Of a DNA stretch of 64,000 nucleotides, positions 36,875-48,597 are shown one piece after another (within the stretch, counting starts at the first letter, position 1; each line of letters begins with the position of its first letter). The notes beneath the pieces are model-generated. The model saw nothing but the letters and a program-made list of their open reading frames with translations. It was not told the origin of the DNA and ran no database searches. This stretch comes from Anarhynchus alexandrinus (lineage: Eukaryota > Chordata > Aves > Charadriiformes > Charadriidae), in contig VUYV01000046.1 in assembly GCA_008711295.1 (NCBI GenBank), positions 4,107,569 through 4,171,568 of the forward strand, in the 5' to 3' direction. Position numbers and translations under genes: made by a program.

Positions 36875-37753
36875 CATACCAACAAATGGCTATTCTGTTC
36901 TCTCCTCAAAAGTACATTATTTTATCACTAACACTTGAGAGAATGCATTTCCTCCACATGACTTAGAATTTTCTGATGTGTTTTTACTGGGCTGGAGTAC
37001 TTTGTATAGGAACTTTCTGTGGTTTTGGTAAAGAATTAAAATTTGTTCTTGAATTCTAGTAAGTACTGTATTTTAATAGAGGTTTTCAAAAGGTTTGAAC
37101 TCTTTGAAATTCGATACCAAATTGTGTTGGTTTTTTTTTCATTTTTACAAGAAGCAATAAAAATTCTGTTATTTTCAATTGTTTCTGTCACTGTCCTCAC
37201 AATAATGTAAACATTTCTGGCTCACAAACAGTAGGTCTTAGGAATCTATTTCAGTAATATTTACATTTCACAGTTTTCTAACAAAAGTCCATTTAAGTTT
37301 ACAATAAAATTTTTACTTCTGTGAGCAATCTGTTGGCTGGGAAAAAAAAGTAAAGGAAAAGAAATGGGTACAGTAGATGTTTTTTTCCTGTGGTTTTCGA
37401 TGGATTCTCATCTCAGTGCTACTAGAGGAATTGTTTGACTTCAGATTTATTCAAATAAGAGTGGTTTTGAATGAATGACTGCTGAGAGATTAAAGCTGTC
37501 TCCAAAGACCTATGTTCTTGGAATTTTGCAGCTCTCTGTGCATATAACTGAGGTGCTGTGTTACTGCTTTCAGTATTCTGTCTAGCTATACACTTATTAA
37601 TCAAAAGTGCTCACTACAAATTCTGCGCAAAACATATTTTTTTTCAAAATGATCTGATTTCTATTTTCTATGCTGTGTTTTCCATTAATCATCACAATAC
37701 TAAGTACTTATTGGAAAGGTGAAATTTCTGTAACCTCTTCAATTTCTCCTTAG

Positions 37754-37993
37754 GTGAAAGAAGAGGAGCAATCAGCCAATCACACTTTGATGATTCAAGA
37801 GACGCTGCAGCAGGCTTCAGTGGAGCTGTCTGAGCAGCATCACCTGGTAGTCTCCTCAGATGAAGTGGAGGGAATTGAGACAGTGACTGTCTATACACAG
37901 GGTGGAGAGGCTTCAGAATTTATAGTTTATGTTCAGGAAGCTATGCAGCCTGTAGAAGAACAAACTGTGGAACAATCGGTGCAGGAGCTCTAG
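37754..37993 (+). CDS. ZNF407: Zinc-finger protein last coding exon and stop
   Basis: This exon holds 79 codons and a TAG stop at 37991-37993. The acceptor is 'tttctccttag' ending at 37753, and the exon enters in phase 0 with a valine that continues the previous exon's ...VVKQ. The translation begins VKEEEQSANHTLMIQETLQQ, then HHLVVSSDEVEGIETVTVY and GGEASEFIVYVQEAMQPVEE, and ends QSVQEL. It is acidic and glutamine-rich with short hydrophobic beta-like segments and no zinc finger. Its length and ending agree with my memory of the ZNF407 C-terminus. The open frame has no useful internal ATG start, so it is an exon rather than a separate gene. The function of the tail is not known from sequence. 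Confidence 0.9.
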   Translation: MKEEEQSANHTLMIQETLQQASVELSEQHHLVVSSDEVEGIETVTVYTQGGEASEFIVYVQEAMQPVEEQTVEQSVQEL

Positions 37994-39825
37994 AGAATAG
38001 TGTTCAAAGGAGATGGCTACTTGATTTGCCAAAGCCAAAAGTTTGGGTTTTTTTTTTTCCTAGCCAAAAGCAACCAAGCTAACAAATTTTCACTTAATTT
38101 GTGAAACGAGACCTTGTTACTACATAGTGGTCTGACTGGTTGGATTGTATCAGTGACTTAGGTATATTATGTACAAAAACCTCCTTGGACTTTTTTTCTA
38201 AAAAATGTTCATATTTTGAGGAAAAAGTATTCTTCCCCTTCTTAAAAGTTCTCTCACTTGATTCCTGTAAATCCCCACAAATATTGTCTGTTCAAAACCA
38301 TGTTACGCCACAATAACAAAACATCTATAAAGATAGCTAGAATGTCTAGGAATACATCCCATTTTATACATACTTAATATGTGCTTGACTTGACTGGAAG
38401 CAGAGTTGTTTTTTCTTTAAATTAGAAGGGCTTCTTGTTTCCAAGTACATGCTTAGAATGTGTTTGCCGAGTTGTGGATCTAACCCAAACAGAGGCTCAA
38501 GACTAATTAGAAACATACCACAGATGGACTGTAGTTTGTACTTGTGAGATGATCTTTTGAGTTTGGGAGGTATTTAAAGCCATATATGATAATTCTGGGT
38601 ACCAGTAGGATGACTGTTATTTAGATAACTGAATAATTGATAACTCTTTCCATCCTACTGGGTAAGTATCTGTCCAGTACCATATGATAAAACCAAATCT
38701 GTCAAATCAATGAAATATTCTTTTGTTTTTAAGAAAAAAATTATATTCAGATGTTTTGTAAATGCTATAAAAGATGTATGTTCCTATGTTTTAAACAGAT
38801 GCTTGTAAATATGATTGTGTGAAAGAACTTGTACAAAAAAATTAAGTAAATATTGAAAAGAATCTAGATATTCTTAATTATGCATGTATATAGTTCCAGA
38901 TTTTTCTTCATGAATATTGAGTTATTTCTGATTTAATATTTTTAAATTTGAGCTATAAAAGTTATTAATTAATAACAAAATTGTCGTTTTCTTCTAATAC
39001 TCCAATTTCTTAAGTCTTGGGTTTGCTTTCACAGCTAAGTAAAAAATGCTATTTTGCATTGGCTCTGACAAAGTATTCCTCCAATTAGTAGTCTCTCATC
39101 AAGCAAGTAGCTTAGTGAAGTCTAGGCGGTCCTTTCTATGTGATTTAACTTATTTATAGATGTTCTGGGTAGAAAAGTGGAAAAAAGCTCTTGACTAAGT
39201 CGATGTAATGTGGTGAGTTGGTTGTCTGCCTCTTCTGAGTCTGCTGTGTTCTGTTAATGCTGTGCAAAATCCAAGTGCAAACATCTAATGGTAGCTTCTC
39301 CCTTAACTGTGGTTATAGGGAATTTAACTTTATTAATGGAAAAGAACTGAAAATTGTTAGACTTTGGTAGTAGCTAAGTCTCCCTGGGTTTAATCTTGAA
39401 AGTGCAGAATCCGTCCCAGGGATGTTATGTTTGTAGGATGGAGACCTTTTTGCCATTTGGTGTAACTGGCTGGAGCTTGTCACAAATGTCGGTGTTGATT
39501 TCTTCTAAGTTCAGTAAACTTGACTAGAATGAGCCATAAAGTGTTTAATAACATTTGCAATAAGATAGAAAGTGATGCACAAAACGTATCAACTTTGTTA
39601 ATCTGCAGAAGAAACTTGGTTTTTATTTTTGGTTAAAATTCAGTGTTGATTTGCAAGAATAATGCTTTCTATTACCTAAAAGAGAAGAAAGCAGTCTCAA
39701 AAAGTTTTCTTAGAATTTAGTGAAATATTCACAGCCCGCTTGGTGTTAAAACCACATTTGGAAGAGCATCATGATTGTATGTGGTAGCAGCTATGTTCTT
39801 AACGTAAAATCTTTCTGAATCAGTT
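37994..39825 (+). other. ZNF407: Probable 3' UTR and immediate downstream sequence
   Basis: AT-rich unique sequence after the stop. I found no AATAAA. Weaker variant hexamers (TATAAA near 38767, GATAAA near 38687, CATAAA near 39536) are present, and the AT-rich stretch around 38750-38870 is a plausible site for transcript ends. The true 3' end cannot be set. A CR1 begins at about 39830 and gives an outer limit for unique sequence. Confidence 0.55.
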
Positions 39826-39829
39826 CAAT

Positions 39830-40795
39830 AATCATAGAATCATCTAGGTTGGAAAAGACCTTTAAGACCATCAAGTCCAACCATCAACCTAACACTGTCA
39901 AAACCACCACTAAACCACATCCCTCAGCACCACATCTACATGCCTTTTAAATACCTCTGGGGATGGTGATGCCACCGCTTCCCTGGGCAGCCTGTTCCAA
40001 TGTTTGACAACCCTTTCGGTGAAGAACTTTTTTCCTAATATCCGTCCTAAACCTCCCCTGGTGCAACTTGAGGCCGTTTCCTCTTTTCCGGTCACTTGTT
40101 ACTCGGGAGAAGAGACCGAACCCCACCTGGCTACAACCTCCTTTCAGGGAGCTGTAGAGAGTGATAAGGTCTCCCCTCAGCCTCCTTTTCTCCAGGCTAA
40201 ACAACCCCAGTTCCCTCAGTCATTCCTCATAAGATTTGTCCTCCAGACCCCTCACCAGCTTTGTTGCCCTTCTCTGGACACGCTCCAGCACCTCAATGTC
40301 TTTCTTGTAGTGAGGGGCCCAAAACTGAATGCAGTATCAATGTGGGGCCTCACCAGTGCCGAATACAGGGGGATGATCACTTCCCTAGTCCTGCTGGCAA
40401 CACTATTCCTGACACAAGCCAGGATGCTAGTGGCCTTCTTGGCCACCTGGTCACACTGCTGGCTCATACTCAGCTGGCTGTCCACCAACACCCCCAGGTC
40501 CTTTTCTGCCAGGCAGCTTTCCAGCCACTCCTCCCCAAGCCTGTAGTGCTGCATGGGGTTGTTGTGACCCAAGTGCAGGACCCAGCACTTGGCCTTGTTG
40601 AACCTCTTACCATTGGCCTTGACCCATCCATCCAGCCTATCCAGATCCCTCTGTACAGCCATCCTACCCTCAAGCAGATCAACACTCCCACCTAACTTAA
40701 TGTCGTCTGCAAACTTACTGAGGGTGCACTCGATCCCCTCATCCAGGTCGTTGATAAAGATATCAAAGACAACCGCCGCCAATACTGAGCTGTGT
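39830..40795 (-). repeat. CR1 LINE, about 1 kb, with part of the reverse transcriptase
   Basis: The longest CR1 copy in the window, on the minus strand. The tail lies at 39830-39900. Reading on the minus strand, an open frame of 211 codons (40887-40252) includes FDIFINDLDEGIECTLSKFA followed by DDIKL, the reverse transcriptase active-site box (FADD), then VLHLGHNNPMQHYRLGEEW and [13 protein letters not shown] second frame (40204-39947) carries the C-terminal ORF2 words [20 protein letters not shown]. The frame shift between the two and the lack of the 5' half make it inactive. Confidence 0.93.
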
Positions 40796-41587
40796 TGAGC
40801 ACTGCACGTTGATTTCTTGCCTCCATAGCGAATATGTTTTCTTCTTTCTAGAATGTGCAACACCTGTAATGCTATGAGGAGACACATTCTTTCTCTTTAA
40901 TGTAAGCCATTGTACTTCACAAAGTGAGTATCCAAAGATTTTCATTTTTTCAGAAGCATAAAGAAAACCAGGAGAGCTTGATTTATACCAGGCATTTGTT
41001 TTGAGGGGCCATGGCTTCCCTGTTGTCTTTTGTCTGGATTTGGAATGACCAAAAAGGTAAGAATTAAATCTTTTGCTTGGCAAGCTCTGCTTCTGTTACC
41101 TCCTAAACAGCACAGATTGTTTTTAGTATAGGTTCAACTCCTTTTATCCAATTAATCTTTTCCGAGGGTTATGTGACCTTTTCAGTTTGGGGGAGACAAG
41201 CAGTTACAGTTTTAAGTTAGTCAAGTAGCTCCTGTTTCTGAAGATCATACATTCTTCCCCCACGCTAGTGATTTTCATTAGCATTTACTACACTGTATGA
41301 TCTTCTGTTTTTTCCTCTTTCTTTGACACCTGAGGAGTATCCTGTTTTTAGGCTAACGCTTGGCAAATAATTGCTCTTTAAAAGCTTATGCATGCATAAA
41401 TCGAGTAACTGATGGGCTGCTGTGACCCCTCTGCACAGCTAAGAACACATCAAATGGTTCTGGGAATGGGGTGAGCACAGAGAGGAAATAAGTCTTGGAA
41501 TCCTGCGAATATTTTTGAAAAATGGAAAAAGGAAGCTGCAAATAATTTTAGTGGCAGTAGAGTCTTTCTACAAACCCTTGTAGAAAG
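40796..41587. other. Intergenic, nothing recognised
   Basis: Unique sequence between two CR1 pieces. The reverse frame at 40763-41083 begins outside the CR1 and runs into it, and it is not gene-like. Confidence 0.55.
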
Positions 41588-41818
41588 TCCCTCTCCAGCT
41601 TTCTTGTAGGCGCCCTTCAGAAAGCTGCTATAAGGACTCCCTGGAGCCTTCTCTTCTCCAGGCTGAATAAACCCAACTGTCTCAGCCTGTCCTCATAGCA
41701 GAGGTGCTCCAGCCCTCTGATCATCTGTGGCCCTCCTCTGGACCTGCTCCAACAGGTCCATGTCCTTCCTGTGCTGAGGGCTCCAGAGCTGGACGCAGTA
41801 CTCCAGGTGGGATATCAT
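41588..41818 (-). repeat. CR1 LINE internal 3' fragment
   Basis: Minus-strand CR1 ORF2 C-terminal region: 'ggagccttctcttctccagg', 'ctcatagcagaggtgctcca', 'gagctggacgcagtactcca'. It lacks the usual tail at its plus-strand left side, so it is truncated at both ends. It resembles the subfamily of 18474-18854. Confidence 0.87.
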
Positions 41819-43399
41819 AAGACTCTTATCAGTCGGTCTTATGCCTTAAAAAACTGCCAGCTTGTCTTTTCTTGTCTTGCTTAAATGTGGGGGTCTATTT
41901 CTGTAAGAAGAGTGAGGTTCAGCTGAGCACTGTTCAACTATTAGTGAATTGAAAAGAATATTGACTTTTATTTTTTAATTCTTTTGATCTGAAAATAGTG
42001 GTGACTTATCAGAGAGCACGTAGCAGAGCTGAGTGAAACAGATGGTGTACACAAAATCATAGTATATGGGTTGTTACAGGTTTTTATGTGGTCTGTTTTC
42101 AGTTTTCTCACACCAGATCACAGTTTCTGCTTTTTGTAGGTGTGTTTGAGCTGTATGTGAAAGTCTAAAGAGGGAAAGACACAAGCTCGTTTGCAGACTG
42201 CATCATTAGCAAAAACGTCGTTGCTTTGGGTAATGCTAATAATACGGTCTTTGCTCATAATGTGATAAACTGCAGATGTTCTTTTCCCTTTTGTAATGTG
42301 ATCACAGTGAGGTTACTGAGTTGAACTGCACGTGGCTCCACGGCTTCTCTATTTGCAATTCCGGCTTTCCTGTCATTAGTGGACATCATTTCCATCAATA
42401 GCAGCACTACTCCATTTGTCTTTTTTTCTTCCTTGAAATGAGGACAACTTTTCATCTTGGAAGTCTTTCATGTTCACTCAGTCACAGAGATGTATTTTGG
42501 CACATCCTGAGAGTATCAAACTTGATATTATGACATAAATATGCAGTATCATATTCATCTCTGCTATAATTCCACAAGGTACAGGTAATTGGTTACGTGA
42601 TCTTTTATGTGTTCCTGCTCTCAACTTGCCTGTATTGGGCTTTAAGTGTTTAAAAGCAGTGCCACACGTTTCAAAGGATGGTGCAAATGACAGAGCCCTT
42701 GTACATTCCTAACAAAAAATTCCGTCCAAGCCTGTTGTGTTGCCCTCTGTCCACCTTGGAGATGGTTGAGGCAGAGAAAGGAAGCAGTCACGTGTTTCTT
42801 GGTAAATACTAATGGATAAAAATGCTCTGCTTATATGTAAACATAATTCCTTTCAGTCCCGTACAAAGCAGGTCACACACCAAACTCACCATCCCAGGAC
42901 GGCTTTCTCTTTCTCAGAACGAGTTGCCAACGACCAACCTGATCGCCTTTTCTCGGATGAACCAGCAAAATGTTTTAGAGCACAGAGCATGTTGACCCTT
43001 ACGGGAATGACTTCCCACATCGATAGAAAGCCATCAGCTATGACAGATGTTTGTCAAGGGATACAGACTCAGCCCTCAGTTAGGGTGGAGCTGAAGTTCA
43101 ACAGAAGAGTGCTGGAAAGGGACTACTGCAGCTGCAGCAGCATCTGGTTGGCAGGTGACTCCCGCCGGCGGTACATCCCCGCTCTCATAGCATGACGTGC
43201 AGGAGGGGACTTCAGCTGAAGAGTTCAAGAGTTGCACACTTGTTTTAGTGCTGCTGCCGATTTTCCTCTCTCTGCTGTAGCTTAAGGTGCCTAATAAATC
43301 TTCAACGGATTTGTAAGCTCTTTGGATGAAGGAAAGGAATAGCAATAGTAATCCTAGTTTTAAAAAAAATTTCTTTCTCTGACATGCACACATCGCTCC
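41819..43399. other. Intergenic, no recognised gene
   Basis: Unique sequence. A 127-codon plus frame (42812-43195) and a 169-codon minus frame (43076-43585) overlap here. Neither resembles a family I know, and the minus frame runs into an LTR fragment. No CR1 was noticed. Confidence 0.5.
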
Positions 43400-43595
43400 C
43401 ACACTCCCAACCCCTCTCCCCACCCCGGGGGGCGCAGGGGTGGGATGGGGGCTGCGGTCAGTCCCTGGCAGCCCCTCTGGGCCGCTCCTCCCTCCTCCCC
43501 CCTCTCCCTGCTCCAGCACGGGCCCTGCCCCGGGCTGCAGTCCTTCAGGGACAACCTGCTCCCGCCAGGGCTCTCCACGGGCCATAGTCTCTTCA
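43400..43595 (+). mobile_element. ERVL-like LTR fragment
   Basis: GC-rich patch in otherwise AT-rich DNA. The words 'ggggctgcggtcagtccctg', 'ctgctccagcacgggccct', 'gggctgcagtccttcaggga' and 'ctctccacgggcc' follow, in order and orientation, the middle and 3' part of a common bird LTR of the same type as the one at 63493. I see no clear ends. A local CpG-rich regulatory element is an alternative explanation, but the word order favours the LTR. Confidence 0.65.
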
Positions 43596-43877
43596 GAGGA
43601 AAGCTAACCCAGTTGGCCTTTTTTCCTGACTCAGCGGGGTTTTATTCTGCTGAGCTCAGCTGGCTCCATATCAGCCTACAACTCCTCAGAAACCAAGACG
43701 GGAAGAAGTTGGAGCTAAAGATTACTGAAAATGTTCTTTGTCCTTTCCACTCTCCCTCTCTCTCAGATTGGGTTTAGATAAAATGACCAGGGGATTGAGG
43801 CCAAGTGCCCACGTGTACAGTGATCAACAATATTTAAGGATTTAACCAGAGGAGAATAGGCAGGGATTGGTGTGACA

Positions 43878-43990
43878 GAATAATAGAATCATAGAATCAT
43901 AGAATGGTTTAGATTGGAAAGGACCTTGAAGATCATCGAGTTCCAACCCCCCTGCCATAGGCAAGGACACCTCCCACTAGACCAGGTTGA
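43878..43990 (-). repeat. CR1 LINE 3' tail, very short
   Basis: Tandem 'atagaatcatagaatggttt' followed by 'ttggaaaggaccttgaagat', 'gttccaacccccctgccata' and 'acacctcccactagaccagg'. It is the reverse complement of a CR1 tail, about 110 bases, severely 5'-truncated. Confidence 0.9.
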
Positions 43991-46900
43991 AAAACATGAA
44001 ACGATGGGATGCCATTCAGCAAAAGAAATATTGGGCTAAATAACAGTATTAACATACTGTTGGGGACAACTATTAGCTTGTAAGACAGTACCTGAAATAG
44101 TAGACGCGCTTCTTCTTGAGTTGGGCTGTTATTGCACTGCGTAAAATACAGCCAGACGTTAGGAGTGAGCCTGGTGGGAAGCACGGGGCAGCTGACCCCA
44201 AAGGATTCTCTTACACCTCAGATTTCTGGGAATTTAGTAACAAGAAAGGAGGACCAAATGACAGAAGACCTGTTTTACGTTCAGAGCTGCACCTAACAAG
44301 GTTGCTTGTCAGAGCTTACTCTGAAGGAATCGATGGGACGTTAAATAAGACCAAAATTGTCACTTATATTTTCTTATTCTTATGTCACTTACTCTTCATG
44401 AAAAGTCCAACGCAAGACTTGAAGTGAGTACTGGTTGCCAGTAAAATACAAAACCACAAAATAAAAATCTCTGACAGTGCTATAAATGACCTTTTTATTC
44501 CCAATAAAAATATTTTTTACAGTCTGGTTTGCTAAAAGTGGTTGAAGAGGGAAATTACAGTCAATGCATTGCACAGAGCTCTGCCTGATTTTTTTTAAAC
44601 GCTGTAAATTTTTCTGAAAAGCTGGAAATACCTTTATCAGCCTCGGTAAATTAAAAGGGATCAAAAGGTCTTCAGTGTTTTGGAATGAAATCAAACAGTT
44701 AATGGGAGTTTATAGAACAGGCTTTGTTATGTTTTTTTCTTCAGTTCAAGGAATGTTATCTTCTGGAAAAGAAGGGATCATTTTGTGTCGTGAACCCAAA
44801 TGAAATACACTGTAAGTGTATTTTACAGGAACACATAAGATATATGAGATTGAGACCACAGGAGCGACCTCATTTGTAATATTCTTTATGGGCTAGCAAT
44901 GAAATAAAGGACAACATATCACAGTGGATTACAGAGCTGGTCAATGTTTTTACAATTTATTTTGGAAATGGTTCCCCTTTTTGATTAGCCTTGATAGCAT
45001 TTATTTTGCTACTACCGTTAGGAGTGAAAATACTTTCTGGGAGCTGAAAGCTGAATGGGCTTGGAGTATTAAAAATAGAGTACAGCCTTTTTTTGGTGCT
45101 AGGTAGCTTGTTCAAATCCATATTCAAATGGTGGTAATCAGGTATTTCTTTCATCTAATGGTAACTGAATGAGTTAGAGAGTTCAAATCCAAGATTCCTT
45201 AGAAAAGGTCCGAGTCAAAAAATCACTATGCAGTCGGGAACGAAGTAGCACGTCTACATTAGTAGATCAGTGGGGAAGTTTCTGTGGCTGTTGTGATGCA
45301 CGTTCTGTGGCACACCCGTTCTTCTCTGACAATATGATTTACAATTTTGGTGATGACAGAAATGTCAGATAGTTGGCTTTTTAGATTATTCTGTCTAACA
45401 GATAACATCCACTACAGAGGTATTTTGTGTTAGAACAAACCGGTCCAAGCTGCCAGAATTGGATTACTTTTTTTTAAAAAAGATTTGAAGTCATGTTACT
45501 GATGAGAGCACTCTTCACCAGTGGGACTAGAGTCAGAGTGGGAAGTAAATAATCCTAGGGCAACTAGTAAGAACTTCAGACTAGAAAAAGAATGGAAGAC
45601 AAATTAAGAAATGAGGGGTTTTTTTGTGATCATGTTACCAGTTTTCATCATGTAACAAGCTCAGAACTTGTAATACACACCCAAATTTCAAGGAAAACAC
45701 CCCACCTGATTTCACCTTGTGGCTTGTGTTGTCTCATTACAGCAGGTGTCTGTTCATGGCTCAACAGAAATAGGATACATGAGTGATGCTTAGGAATACC
45801 AGTAAATTACAGTTCTCTAACTGATGTAAAAAAGCCTGGAGGATTTATCCCCTAACTCTGGTTGGTTTTTGTGCATACCTCTTACACCTTCATCAAAAGT
45901 CAATCAGTTTATCCAGCAAAACCGGCCGTCCCTCACTTGCCACGAGGTTGGCCTAGACAGGGACATTCTATTTAACATTTGGTTTTAGCTATTCAGGTTG
46001 CATTTTAAACCCTTAGATAATTAATTTCACCAAGGTGAAGCTTGGTCCATTTAGAGTGAATTCCCACCAGCGCGGAGTTGCTTTCCATTTCTCTTTGGGT
46101 CATTCCAGTACCTTGGGTGTTGACTTGAACTCCTGGGCACCGCCACAGTGCAAGAACTTTTTACTACAAATCATAGTACTTGCAAGGTCTTCTGGCATAA
46201 CTGTGCTGTTTTGTGAGGTCAGAAAACAGCTGTGGGACAGTAACACTTAAACCCACCAAAATTACTTACTGAAGTGCTAGACAGATGTCCGCTTTTGAAC
46301 CTAGAGGTGTTCACTAAAGACAGTGTGGCCCTCAGGTGCTGTTCTCTTCCATTTGCTAGAGGTTACTCAATAGCTTTGCCAACAGTAAATGTCATGTAGG
46401 AGCTCTCTCGTCTACTCCAAGGGAACTGGACCATTATCTTAATCCCGTACACTTCACTTGAAGCATGTTAGAGAGTTTCACCTGAGCCCTCTGCTCACAG
46501 AGCTATTGGGCAACCTCAACGAGGCAGCTGATCATGAGCCTTTGGGGACTTCACTGTTGTCAGCCAGTATGGCTGTGGAAAAGTGGTGACTGGATAAAAC
46601 TCCTTACACCAGCATAGCTAAGGCTGGGAATATCATGGTAAGATGTTTTAGTTTTGCATTACTTGAACGTGTTTCTTATTTAGAGTAAGTTCTTTTCCCA
46701 TTTGCCTGAATAGAGTATTTTTTTTTCCTGGCAAAATGTCTTTGCTAACATAATAGCACTGGCAGTAGAAATGTGACCCACTATAGTTCTCTCTCTCTCT
46801 CTTAAGGTGTGATTTAAAAAAAAAACCAAACCAAACAAAAGAACAAACCCAAAAACCAAAACATGGACAAAGCTGTAGATGGTGTACTTTAGCCAGTCTC

Positions 46901-47539
46901 AATGCTTTAATTTTCCTGGTCACCATTGAAAAAAAAAAACAACACCTCAAACCAACTAGCTGACAGAAAGTTTAAATTTGTATGTATTTTAGCAGAAAAT
47001 AAATAACAGAAGGCCTGCCAGAGTGGTTGCATTATACTTTTTAGTGATTAGTCTAATCCTATTTTTATTTTACTTTTATTGAAACTACACCAGAACTTCC
47101 AGCTTCCCATGCGATGCATTTAACTACAGAGCCTTCTCCAGAGCCTCCTCCAGAGCCTCGTCTGAGTGAGGGAAACAAAGGAAGCAGGCAATACTATTAG
47201 ACTTTTGCATAAAGATGCAAGATGTTCCTTTTGACTAAATCATTTTTTTTAGTCCTACTTAAAACAGGGAGGCGGGGTGAACTCTATTCCTGATACTCTA
47301 TACTAAGCAAGATGCACTATGTGCGAAGTTTACCAGGTATTTTGGGGTTTTTTGGTTTTGTTTTGCCTTTTTTTTTAACTGTCACCTTAAAAACTGTTAC
47401 AGTGGGAAGCAAAGTGCAACACCAGATCTGGCGAATATTGATAAAATGGAAATATATTACTATGTCTTATATTTCTTATATTCTGCAGTTAATACAGGCC
47501 TGGGGTTTTTTTGCTATTAGTCTGTACTAGAGCAGAATT
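43991..47539. other. Intergenic, nothing recognised
   Basis: About 3.5 kb of unique AT-rich sequence. It holds a (TC)n run near 46791-46801, A-rich runs near 46816-46860 and 46929-46940, and a threefold 12-base motif near 47128-47160 (cagagcctcctc-like). Frames at 44116-44427, 44389-44694 and 46648-46950 lack any recognisable family or conserved motif. Confidence 0.55.
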
Positions 47540-47987
47540 TACAGAATCTCAGAATCACAGAACGGTCAGGATTGGAAGGGACCTCTGGAGCTCATCCAGT
47601 CCAACCCGCTGCCAGAGCAGGGTCACCTACAGCAGTTGCACAGGACAGCGTCCAGGCAGGTTTGGAATGTCTCCAGAGTGGGAGACTCCACGACCTCTCT
47701 GGGCACTGTTCCAGTGCTCTGCCACCCTCAAAGTAAAGAAGTTCCTCCTCATGTTAAGATGGAACTTCCTATGTTCAAGTTTGTGCCTGTTACCTCTTGT
47801 CCTATCACTGGGCACCACTGAAAAAAGACAGTTCCCATCTACCTGGCACCCTCCCTTTAAGTATTTATAAGCATTAATAAGATCCCCCCTCAATCTTCTT
47901 TTCTGTAGACTGAAAAGACCCAAGTCCCTCAGTCTTTCCTCATAAGAGAGATGTTCTAATCCCCTAATCATCTTTGTAGCCCTTTAG
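47540..47987 (-). repeat. CR1 LINE 3' end
   Basis: Minus-strand CR1. The tail is 'cagaatcacagaacggtcag'. The ORF2 C-terminus in the frame 47971-47627 reads [20 protein letters not shown] then [20 protein letters not shown]. It is the same subfamily as 29430-29824, in opposite orientation. Confidence 0.93.
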
Positions 47988-48597
47988 TCACTGGTTGATC
48001 TTGTGGTAGGTGCTGTAAAATCACACCAAAACTCCTTGCCCCAAACATCTTACTCTTTAACTAGGCAGGATTGATATGAGTTCTTAAAATACAGTTTTTC
48101 CGTATCTGTAAATGGAGAACTGGAGCAGGGAGTAGCTGTCAATCTGTGGCAGAGCCAAGCGAAGCCAGGTGTCCTTGTGTTGTCTTTCCCCTTGAGACAC
48201 AAAACATGAGGAAGCTGCAGAAAAGCCTACAGGCAGGTGGAGGGAAGCGTATGTGGATGTGGAACCTCTGCTGGAAGAACACTTTTCTCACAGCTGAAAG
48301 GGATCTCACCTGACATCCCTCTCCACTGGCTCTGTGGAGCGCAGAGTCTTTATGCAATGCAGCATGGAGACGGTGCCGTACGGAGCTCTATGGGTCTGCA
48401 GCTCTGGGAACAAGTGAGAGCCTGGAGCTTCGTGAATTCTGATAACTGATATTTCCATGACAGGGGGAGCGGAAGCACGAAAGGACAGGTACTGGCTGAA
48501 CGATGGCAGTGTGCTTTCAGTTGTTATGCTGTTTTTCAAACAGTTACATTTTGGGGTAGTGTTCTCAGTATGGGAATCATGTGGGACTAGCTTTCAA
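47988..48597. other. Intergenic gap between two CR1 copies
   Basis: Unique sequence with overlapping short frames on both strands (48139-48357, 48237-48449, 48306-48539). None is recognisable. Confidence 0.55.

Larger units (their letters stand above)
22880..37753 (+). other. ZNF407: Last intron (14.9 kb)
   Basis: This GT-AG intron separates the penultimate coding exon from the last one. It contains simple repeats near 23040-23190, 25209-25248 and 28047-28064, CR1 pieces at 29430-29824, 33515-34143 and 34262-34440, and a complete solo LTR at 36102-36874. Between these the sequence is AT-rich and unique. I saw no further exon. Frames such as 28335-28652 and 30380-30724 are hydrophobic, T-rich artefacts. 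Confidence 0.75.

Noticed and set aside
42812..43195. 127-codon plus-strand frame as a gene
   Set aside because: No recognised motif, it overlaps an opposite-strand frame, and there are no supporting splice or promoter features.
43400..43595. CpG-island promoter
   Set aside because: GC-rich, but its ordered words match a bird LTR. No adjacent first exon was seen.
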